DNA from: Acidothermaceae bacterium | GTDB taxonomy: Bacteria; Actinomycetota; Actinomycetes; Acidothermales; Acidothermaceae | NCBI GenBank assembly: GCA_025925185.1 | Contig: JAICLV010000045.1 | Coordinates: 1 to 16,630 of the forward strand | DNA: 16,630 nt | Direction: 5' to 3' | In this document: positions 9,556 to 16,630 of the stretch, piece after piece | Position numbering within the stretch: position 1 is the stretch's first letter | Layout of the letters: each line of letters starts with the position of its first letter | The notes under the pieces: generated by a model | What the model saw: only the letters and a program-made list of their open reading frames with translations | Database searches by the model: none | What the model was told of the DNA's origin: nothing | Translations under genes and position numbers: made by a program

Positions 9556-9561
9556 CCTCCT
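9556..9561 (-). promoter_or_regulatory. Ribosome binding site deciding the Lrp-gene start
   Basis: The minus strand reads AGGAGG with 5 nt to the ATG at 9550. The alternative GTG at 9556 overlaps this sequence and could not use it. Confidence 0.65.
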
Positions 9562-9576
9562 GACCTCGCGGTGGTC

Positions 9577-11653
<2,077 letters not shown>

Positions 11654-11714
11654 CGGGAACTCCTTTTCGCGGTTCGCTACCAGGCGACGCTAGGAGCCGA
11701 AAGACGCCGTCACT

Positions 11715-11731
11715 AGTACCAGATCTGTACT
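11715..11731. promoter_or_regulatory. Palindromic operator candidate for the HxlR regulator
   Basis: AGTACCAGATCTGTACT is an inverted repeat (AGTAC-CAGA against TCTG-TACT) with a single odd base. It overlaps the position expected for the -35 of the HxlR gene and lies upstream of the divergent methyltransferase, a good location to control both. HxlR-family sites often contain GTAC-type half-sites. Confidence 0.5.
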
Positions 11732-11760
11732 GCCGCCGTGCGGCGTCGTAGCGTACGCGC
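11726..11760 (+). promoter_or_regulatory. HxlR-gene promoter, leaderless type
   Basis: TAGCGT at 11749-11754 fits the TANNNT form of a -10 box and ends 6 bases before the ATG, so the transcript should begin at the start codon. A weak -35 (TGTACT, 11726-11731) lies 17 bp upstream inside the palindrome. There is no Shine-Dalgarno. Confidence 0.5.
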
Positions 11761-12459
11761 ATGGGAACCACGTACCACCAGTTCTGCCCGGTGGCCAAGG
11801 CGATGGAGTTGCTCGACGAGCGCTGGACGATGCTCGTCGTGCGCGAGTTGGTCGCGGGCAGCTCGCGGTTCAACGAGCTGCGGCGCGGCGTGCCGCGGAT
11901 GTCGCCGACGTTGCTCTCGCGCCGGCTGACCCAACTCATTCGCGCCGGCGTCGTGCGGCGAGTCGGCCAAGGCAACGACGTGCGATACGTGCTGACGCCG
12001 GCGGGTCAAGAGCTCGCCCCCGTCGTCCAAGCCCTCGGCGCGTGGGGCATTCGTTGGATCGGCGAGCTAGGTGACGAAGACCTCGACCCCAAGCTGCTGC
12101 TGTGGGACATGCACCGCAACGTCAACCACTCCGTGGCGCCGTCGGCGCGCACGGTCGTGCGATTCAGCTTCACCGACGTGCCCGCAAAGGCGCGTGACTG
12201 GTGGCTCGTCATCACATCGGACGACGCGGACGTGTGCGACGCCGACCCCGGTTTCGACGTCGGCGTCAGCGTCACAACCCGGCTTCGGCTGCTGACAAGG
12301 GTCTGGCGCGGGGACCTGCCCTGGTCAGTCGCGTTGCGTTCGGGCGAACTCGAGATCACCGGTAGCTTGCGAAAGGCCTTCCCACAGTGGTTTTCGCTGT
12401 CGGGGTTTGCCAACGTTCCGCGTCCGCGTCTAGACGAACGCGACCCGATATCCGTGTGA
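11761..12459 (+). CDS. HxlR-family regulator with C-terminal extension
   Basis: A 232-residue transcription factor. The winged helix-turn-helix of the HxlR family occupies about residues 5-100: CPVAKAMELLDERWTMLVVREL with the characteristic N-terminal Cys9, then RFNELRRGVPRMSPTLLSRRL, and a wing ending DVRYVLTPAGQEL. Residues 110-225 form an extra domain that looks like the SCP2-like alpha/beta fold often attached to actinobacterial HxlR proteins, perhaps a hydrophobic-ligand pocket. HxlR proteins sense reactive electrophiles or aldehydes, sometimes through that cysteine; this is not established here. It is divergent from the methyltransferase. Its 3' end overlaps the convergent ilvA by 30 bp. 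Confidence 0.88.
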   Translation: MGTTYHQFCPVAKAMELLDERWTMLVVRELVAGSSRFNELRRGVPRMSPTLLSRRLTQLIRAGVVRRVGQGNDVRYVLTPAGQELAPVVQALGAWGIRWIGELGDEDLDPKLLLWDMHRNVNHSVAPSARTVVRFSFTDVPAKARDWWLVITSDDADVCDADPGFDVGVSVTTRLRLLTRVWRGDLPWSVALRSGELEITGSLRKAFPQWFSLSGFANVPRPRLDERDPISV

Positions 12460-13653
12460 GCGCAGCAGCTCGAGCACTTCGTCGGAGTGGTCGGACCCGC
12501 GCGTCTCGACCTGCAGCGCCACCTCGACCTCGTCGACGTGCAGCGTGGGCCCGGTGCGTTCGTGGGCGACGTCGAGCACGTTGGCGCCGGCGTCGGCAAG
12601 AGTGTGCAGCAGCTTCGCCAGTGCTCCAGGGTGGTCGTCGATGCGGACGTGGAACGACAGGTACCGACCTGCAGCGGCCAGGCCGTGCCGCAGCACGCGC
12701 ACAAGCAGCACCGGGTCGACATTGCCTCCGGACAGGATCACGACGACCGGCGGCTCAAAGGCCTTAGGCGCATCAAGAATCGCGGCCACCCCGGCGGCGC
12801 CAGCCGGTTCGACGACAAGCTTCGCCCGCTCCAGGCAAAACAGCAGCGCGCGCGACAGCGACTCCTCAGACACGGTGACGACGTCGTCGACATATCGCCG
12901 CACCATGTCGAGCGTGAGGTCGCCCGGGCAGCCGACCGCAATGCCGTCGGCCATCGTCGACATCTCGGTAAGCGCCACCGGCCGGCCGGCCACGATCGAC
13001 GCGGGGAAGGCCGCCGCCTGCGCTGCCTGAACCGCCACCACTTTTGCTTGCGGCACAAGAGTTTTCGCCACCAGCCCGACACCCGAGCACAACCCGCCGC
13101 CGCCTGCGCTGACCACAATCGTGCGCGCGTCGGGGCACTGCTCGACGAGCTCGAGCCCGACCGTCGACTGGCCGACGACGATGTCGCGATGGTCGAACGG
13201 ATGGATGAAGACAGCACCGGACTCGTCGGCCACGGCCTTCGCCTTGCGCAACGCCTCGTCGACCGTGTGACCGAAAAACTCGACGGTCGCGCCGTAGCTC
13301 TTCGTCGCCTCCACCTTGGGTAACGGCGCGCCGATCGGCATGAAGACCGTGGCATGAGTTCCGAGCAACGACGCCGCGAGCGCCACGCCCTGCGCGTGGT
13401 TGCCAGCGCTGGCAGCAACCACGCCGCGCGCCCTCTCGTCGTCCGACAACCTCGCGATGCGCACATACGCGCCGCGAATCTTGAAGGAGCCGCCGCGCTG
13501 CAGGTTCTCGCACTTGAAGCTGACCGGGCCACCGACCAGCGCGGCCAGCGCGCGTGAGCTCTCAATCGGGGTGCGGCGAGCCACTCCTTCGAGGAGCTTC
13601 GCGGCGGCGCGCGCGTCGTCAATGCCGAGCGCGGCCTCATAGACGTCGGTCAT
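12430..13653 (-). CDS. ilvA: Threonine ammonia-lyase (threonine dehydratase) with ACT domain
   Basis: PLP enzyme that deaminates L-threonine to 2-oxobutyrate, feeding isoleucine synthesis or threonine catabolism. In the 407-residue form the Schiff-base lysine is Lys58 in RGGSFKIRGAY, the phosphate-binding glycine loop is AGGGGL at about 183-188, and SGGNVDP closes the catalytic domain. Residues from about 330 form one ACT domain (YLSFHVRIDDHPGALAKLLHTLA), as in the shorter TdcB-like class and unlike the two-ACT E. coli IlvA. The start is uncertain: Met at 13653 or an ATG six codons upstream at 13671; neither has a good Shine-Dalgarno, but AAGATT lies 6 nt before the first, allowing a leaderless start. 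The 3' end overlaps the HxlR gene. The divergent hydrolase starts only 60 bp away. Confidence 0.92.
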   Translation of the reverse strand: MTDVYEAALGIDDARAAAKLLEGVARRTPIESSRALAALVGGPVSFKCENLQRGGSFKIRGAYVRIARLSDDERARGVVAASAGNHAQGVALAASLLGTHATVFMPIGAPLPKVEATKSYGATVEFFGHTVDEALRKAKAVADESGAVFIHPFDHRDIVVGQSTVGLELVEQCPDARTIVVSAGGGGLCSGVGLVAKTLVPQAKVVAVQAAQAAAFPASIVAGRPVALTEMSTMADGIAVGCPGDLTLDMVRRYVDDVVTVSEESLSRALLFCLERAKLVVEPAGAAGVAAILDAPKAFEPPVVVILSGGNVDPVLLVRVLRHGLAAAGRYLSFHVRIDDHPGALAKLLHTLADAGANVLDVAHERTGPTLHVDEVEVALQVETRGSDHSDEVLELLRSHGYRVAFV

Positions 13654-13673
13654 GGTGCCAATCTTGCCCATTC

Positions 13674-13695
13674 GGAGGAGTTTCCGCGCTCCTTC
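13674..13695 (+). other. Inverted repeat between ilvA and the hydrolase gene
   Basis: GGAGGAG (13674-13680) and CTCCTTC (13689-13695) with an 8-nt loop form seven pairs in plus-strand RNA, one of them G-U. There is no T-run, so termination is unlikely; it could be a leader hairpin or a protein site in this very short divergent region. Confidence 0.3.
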
Positions 13696-13713
13696 TCGGT
13701 GCAGGATGAACCC

Positions 13714-14598
13714 ATGCGCTCATGCCTTGACGCCGAACTGGCCGACCAGGTCGTCGATGGAATCCGGTTGCGGGTCACCACGTGGGGCAGCCGGGGCGAC
13801 GGGCTGTCCGGCGTCCCCGCCGTCTTGTTGTTGCACGGCTTCCCCACCTCGTCGCAGCTGTGGCGCGACGTCGCTCCCGAGATGTGCAAGGCCTCGGACG
13901 ACGACCTGTTCGTCGTCGCGCCGGACCTCGTGCAACTCGGCGGCTCCGAGCGCACCGGACGACGGATAGACCTGCCGACCCAGGCGCGCCTGCTCGCCGG
14001 CCTGCTCTCGGGGCTCGGCCTCGACCGGGTCGTCGTGGCCGGCCACGGCCTGGGCGGCGCGGTGGCGGTGCACCTGGCCGCGCTCGACGCCGGGCGGGTC
14101 GCCGGGCTGGCCCTGCTCGACGCGCCACTGCACGCCGACGCGTGGCCGGTGGCCGGCGCCTTGCCGATGCTCGTGCCAGGCGTGCGGTCGGTGTGCGCGC
14201 GGGCGTTGCCGCTCGTGCCGCAGCTGGCCGAGCGGGTGCTCGCTGCGGCGGTCGGCCGAGGCAGCGAGGCGCTGGCGGACCGTCCGCTCGACCGGCACGT
14301 CGCGGCGTTGCGCGCGCCGGGCGCCGCGCGCGGCGTGGTGCACTTCGCGACCGCTGTCGACATGGTCGCGGTCGAGGCGGCGTGGAACATCGTCCGGGCG
14401 GCGCCACCGCCGGCGCTGGTGCTGTGGGGGGCGGAGGACCGGGTGCACAGCCTGCCCTACGGACGCCGGGTGGCGGCCGAGTTACCGTCGGCCGCCTGGG
14501 TGCCGGTGGCGGGCGCCGGGCACCTGCTGCCCGAGGAGCGCCCGGAGCGGGTAGCGGAGGAGTTGGTCGCGTTTCACGCCGAGGTAACCGGCGACTGA
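13714..14598 (+). CDS. Alpha/beta hydrolase-fold protein lacking the nucleophile
   Basis: A 294-residue protein with the layout of epoxide hydrolases and haloalkane dehalogenases. The oxyanion-hole HGFPTSSQLW (about 41-50), the acid in WGAEDRVHSLPYG and the catalytic His in AGAGHLLPEERPERVAEEL are all present. The nucleophile elbow, normally GHDxGG or GHSxGG, reads GHGLGG: Gly112 (codon GGC at 14047-14049) stands where Asp or Ser should be. A GAC to GGC change would be enough. Ordinary hydrolase chemistry is therefore unlikely, although the frame is intact and GC3-rich, which argues for a retained non-catalytic or altered role. The start at 13714 has AGGA 7 nt upstream; a GTG at 13699 is also in frame. 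It is divergent from ilvA and convergent with the ABC permease. Confidence 0.88.
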   Translation: MRSCLDAELADQVVDGIRLRVTTWGSRGDGLSGVPAVLLLHGFPTSSQLWRDVAPEMCKASDDDLFVVAPDLVQLGGSERTGRRIDLPTQARLLAGLLSGLGLDRVVVAGHGLGGAVAVHLAALDAGRVAGLALLDAPLHADAWPVAGALPMLVPGVRSVCARALPLVPQLAERVLAAAVGRGSEALADRPLDRHVAALRAPGAARGVVHFATAVDMVAVEAAWNIVRAAPPPALVLWGAEDRVHSLPYGRRVAAELPSAAWVPVAGAGHLLPEERPERVAEELVAFHAEVTGD

Positions 14599-14600
14599 AC

Positions 14601-14612
14601 GCCCGCGCGGGC
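14601..14612. other. Perfect palindrome between convergent genes
   Basis: GCCCGCGCGGGC is a perfect 12-bp palindrome in the 41-bp gap between the hydrolase and permease stops. It could fold as a small hairpin on both strands, but there is no T-run. Confidence 0.25.
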
Positions 14613-14639
14613 ACCGGTCGATCCTGACGGCGGCCGAAA

Positions 14640-15395
14640 TCAGTCGTAGTGGCGGATCAGCCGCAGGTTCAGCAGCACCATCACGACGCCGAGAGCGCCG
14701 ACCACGCCGAAGCCGGCGAGCAACCGGCCCCACACCAGGTCTTGCAGGATCAGCGAGCGCAGCGCCTCCATCACGTACGTCACCGGGTTGAAGGTCGCGG
14801 CGATCTCCATCGGCCGGGTCAGCAGGTGGCGTGGCACGAAGTTCGGCGTCAAGAACAGCAGCGGGAAGAAGATGAGCCCGCCGGAGTTCGTGGCCGCGGC
14901 GCTGCGGGTCTTCAGAGCGATCAGCTGCATGAAGCCGACGTAGACGACGGCCCACAGCGCCGTATGCGCGATCAGCAACAGGACCCCGACGAACCCGCTC
15001 GCGAGGTGGATGCCGAACGGCAACGCGAGCAGCACCAACACGGCCGCGATGGCGAGCCCCTTGACCAGTTCGGCGACCAGCCGCCCAAGCACCAGCGAGG
15101 TGCGCGGCGCCGGCGAGCTGCGCAACTTGTCGAAGTAGCCGCCCTCGATGTCTTCGACCAAGAAGAACGCGGCGGTGCCGAACGACGCGGCCAGCAGCAT
15201 CGAGCTCGGCAGCTGGAACGCCGCGTAGTTCTGGCCGTTCAAGAAGCCGGTCGTGGACGACGGGAAGATCTTGCCGGCCTGCCCGAGGTTGACCACCAGG
15301 AAGAAGATGGGGATCAGCACCGTCGGCACCAGTGCCTCGGGCGTGCGCAACGCCTCGCGCAGCGCGCGCCGACCCAGGATCCAGGTGTAGCTCAC
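14640..15395 (-). CDS. ABC-2 type exporter permease (DrrB-like)
   Basis: Membrane subunit, 251 residues, of an ABC exporter. About six hydrophobic segments are visible: PTVLIPIFFLVVNLG, AAFQLPSSMLLAASFGTAAF, VLGRLVAELVKGLAIAAVLV, GFVGVLLLIAHTALWAVVYV, GGLIFFPLLFLTPNFVP and LLAGFGVVGALGVVMVLL. The cytoplasmic EDIEGGYFDKLRSSPAPRTS stretch is the coupling motif typical of DrrB-type permeases. The GTG start overlaps the ATPase stop (GTGA), so the two subunits are translationally coupled. The substrate cannot be read from sequence; the family exports antibiotics, lipids or polyketides. With one permease and one ATPase the functional unit would be a dimer of each. Confidence 0.92.
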   Translation of the reverse strand: MSYTWILGRRALREALRTPEALVPTVLIPIFFLVVNLGQAGKIFPSSTTGFLNGQNYAAFQLPSSMLLAASFGTAAFFLVEDIEGGYFDKLRSSPAPRTSLVLGRLVAELVKGLAIAAVLVLLALPFGIHLASGFVGVLLLIAHTALWAVVYVGFMQLIALKTRSAAATNSGGLIFFPLLFLTPNFVPRHLLTRPMEIAATFNPVTYVMEALRSLILQDLVWGRLLAGFGVVGALGVVMVLLNLRLIRHYD

Positions 15396-16243
15396 ACCCC
15401 CACCTCCCGCACGACGCCCGCGACGCGCTCGCGGGTGCGGCCGGTCGCGTCGAGAAAGACGTCGTCGAGGCTCGGCTCGTAGTCGAGGCCGAGCCTCCCG
15501 CGCAGCTCAGCCTTCAGCGCGGACGGCGTGCCCTCGCGCACGATGCGCCCGCCGTCGATGATCGCGATGCGGTCGCACAACTGGTCGGCCTCCTCGAGGT
15601 ACTGCGTCGTCAAGAACACCGTGGTACCGCGCCCGTTGATACGGCGCACCTCCTCCCACACCACGAGCCGGCTCGCCGGGTCGAGGCCGGTCGTCGGCTC
15701 GTCGAGGAACAGCACCTGTGGCTCGTGCACCAACGCGGAAGCGAGGTCGAGGCGCCGCTTCATGCCGCCCGAGTAGCCCTTGATCCGGCGGTCGGCCGCG
15801 TCGGTGAGGTCGACCAGCTCGAGCAGCTGCTGCGCCCGCGAAGCGGCGTCGTCCGGGCCCATGTCGAACAACCGGCACTGCAAGACGAGCAGCTCGCGCC
15901 CCGTCTGGCGAGGGTCGAGCCCGGCCTCTTGGAGCGCCACCCCCATGCGCAGCCGCGCCTCGTCTGGTGATGCCGCGATGTCGACCCCGGCGACCCGCGC
16001 CGTGCCGGACGTGATCGAGAGCAGCGTCGTGAGCATGCGCACCGTGGTCGACTTGCCGGCGCCGTTCGGGCCGAGAAAGCCGAACACCTCACCGGCCTCG
16101 ACGTGCAGGTCGACGCCGCACACGGCCTCGACGACGCCGTCGCGACCCTTGTAGCGCTTGACCAGCCCGTGCGTCTCAACGGCCAGGCCAGACGAGGCCA
16201 CGCCCGGCGGGCCGGACGCGCCGCGGGCCACCAGCTTGGACAT
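15392..16243 (-). CDS. ABC exporter ATP-binding protein (DrrA-like)
   Basis: A 283-residue ATPase that powers the adjacent permease. It has Walker A GPNGAGKST (58-66), the Q-loop in GVALQEAGLD (about 101-110), the signature YSGGMKRR (157-164), Walker B VLFLDEP (177-183) and a D-loop GLDPAS. The switch position is Gln in LTTQYLEEAD instead of His, as in DrrA-type ATPases. The C-terminal region (LRGRLGLDYEPSLDDVFLDATG) is the DrrA-type tail. The ATG at 16243 is chosen because AAGGAG lies 7 nt upstream; the frame is open to 16330 but those extra residues are not ABC-like. It is divergent from a MarR-family gene that probably controls it. Confidence 0.94.
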   Translation of the reverse strand: MSKLVARGASGPPGVASSGLAVETHGLVKRYKGRDGVVEAVCGVDLHVEAGEVFGFLGPNGAGKSTTVRMLTTLLSITSGTARVAGVDIAASPDEARLRMGVALQEAGLDPRQTGRELLVLQCRLFDMGPDDAASRAQQLLELVDLTDAADRRIKGYSGGMKRRLDLASALVHEPQVLFLDEPTTGLDPASRLVVWEEVRRINGRGTTVFLTTQYLEEADQLCDRIAIIDGGRIVREGTPSALKAELRGRLGLDYEPSLDDVFLDATGRTRERVAGVVREVGV

Positions 16244-16320
16244 GCGAAATCTCCTTGATCGGCGAGGGCATTCAGTCAGACGACGAACAGGGCAAGCCGA
16301 AATCATCGCAACGCCCGCAG

Positions 16321-16333
16321 ACAAGTCCAAGTC
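16321..16333 (-). promoter_or_regulatory. Repeated GACTTG half-sites upstream of the ABC exporter
   Basis: The minus strand reads GACTTGGACTTGT, a direct repeat of GACTTG. The same ACTTGT core recurs at the MarR start region (16390-16395). Shared half-sites on both sides of a divergent intergenic region suggest one regulator, most simply the MarR protein. Confidence 0.35.
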
Positions 16334-16386
16334 AGTTCCGGCGGCGGAAGCGAGGGAATCAATTTGAGTTCAGGGCCACCCCTGCC

Positions 16387-16410
16387 GATACTTGTATGGT
16401 GCAAGCAAGT
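16387..16410 (+). promoter_or_regulatory. MarR-gene promoter and inverted repeat
   Basis: GATACT at 16387-16392 is a -10 candidate whose spacing puts transcription start at 16399, the G of an in-frame GTG one codon after the ATG. ACTTG (16390-16394) and CAAGT (16406-16410) form an inverted repeat over this -10 and start codon, and a nested CTTG/CAAG pair is also present. Autorepression is the likely meaning. Confidence 0.45.
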
Positions 16411-16630
16411 GGGAAGTCGCAGCAGGCGCCGGCGCTGCCTGCGCTGCCCGCGCTGGTCGAAGCGCTCTACACCGTCGTGCGTCGCGCGCACCGGCTGCGC
16501 AGCGTGCGGGTGCACAGCAGCTGCGACAAATCCGGCCTGGTGCTGCTCGGCCAGCTCGCCGAGCACGGCTCGATGAGGTTGTCCGACCTCGCGAGCGCGG
16601 TGCAGCTCGACCCGTCGACCATCAGCCGCC
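16396..16630 (+). CDS. MarR-family transcriptional regulator, 3' end outside window
   Basis: Only the first 78 codons are in the window. After a Gln/Ala/Pro-rich N-terminus comes a helix (ALVEALYTVVRRAHRLRSVR) and the start of a winged helix: CDKSGLVLLGQLAEHGSMRL, then SDLASAVQLDPSTISR, the recognition-helix pattern of MarR proteins. It is divergent from the DrrAB-like exporter and likely represses it in response to a toxic ligand; the ligand is unknown. The start is ATG 16396 or, if the mRNA is leaderless, GTG 16399. There is no Shine-Dalgarno. Confidence 0.85.
   Translation, partial: MVQASGKSQQAPALPALPALVEALYTVVRRAHRLRSVRVHSSCDKSGLVLLGQLAEHGSMRLSDLASAVQLDPSTISR

Noticed and set aside
12487..13323. 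Long plus-strand frame opposite ilvA
   Set aside because: Antisense shadow of ilvA with Arg/His/Gln-rich, low-complexity translation.
13782..14627. Long alternative-phase plus-strand frame over the hydrolase gene
   Set aside because: Extreme Arg/Gly/Ala content and no motif; an off-frame read of the hydrolase gene.
14649..15482. Plus-strand frame opposite the ABC permease
   Set aside because: Gln/Glu/Arg-rich antisense of a clear membrane protein; no start context.
16244..16330. N-terminal extension of the ABC ATPase from 16330
   Set aside because: The residues are not ABC-like, they cover the regulatory region, and a good ribosome binding site marks 16243.

Overview
The window looks like a piece of a high-GC actinobacterial chromosome. 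The best taxonomic clue is a mycothiol S-conjugate amidase (mca) next to greA; mycothiol is the low-molecular-weight thiol of Actinomycetota. The Ada-AlkA fusion, the ACT-type threonine dehydratase, the Lrp-linked hppD and several apparently leaderless promoters fit the same group. Coding density is very high, strands alternate often, and most genes are ordinary housekeeping or accessory metabolism. I see no CRISPR array, tRNA, rRNA, insertion sequence, phage module or recognisable defence system.

Layout. (1) 1-989: 3' part of an FtsH-family AAA+ zinc protease, tail to tail with a bacterial archaeo-eukaryotic release-factor-like protein (baeRF family 3, 986-2122, minus). (2) 2233-2760: a two-CBS-domain protein. 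(3) 2777-6517, minus: a likely four-gene run, Ada-AlkA alkylation-damage sensor/glycosylase, FAD monooxygenase, TRIC-type membrane channel and a small unknown protein. (4) 6582-7019: ArfB-type ribosome-rescue peptidyl-tRNA hydrolase with a probable leaderless promoter, followed by about 240 bp that appears to hold a decayed membrane-protein gene. (5) 7264-8360, minus: mca and a small membrane protein, divergent from greA (8556-9050), whose leader carries a terminator-like hairpin. (6) 9086-10832: an Lrp/AsnC regulator divergent from 4-hydroxyphenylpyruvate dioxygenase, with three repeated operator-like boxes between them. (7) 10829-12459: a SAM methyltransferase divergent from an HxlR-family regulator, with a palindrome over the regulator's promoter. 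(8) 12430-14598: threonine dehydratase divergent from an alpha/beta hydrolase that lacks its catalytic nucleophile. (9) 14640-16630: a DrrA/DrrB-like ABC exporter divergent from a MarR-family regulator cut by the window end.

Three local regulator-target pairs (Lrp-hppD, HxlR-methyltransferase, MarR-ABC exporter) are each arranged head to head, with repeats or inverted repeats in the shared intergenic region. Two separate ribosome-related factors (baeRF3 and ArfB) are present. The most interesting signals are regulatory or evolutionary rather than a new multi-gene system: the greA leader hairpin, the 16-bp tandem repeat built from the 3' end of greA and its stop codon, the Lrp boxes, the nucleophile-less hydrolase, the exactly spaced -10 boxes of leaderless genes, and the hexapeptide repeat inside baeRF3.
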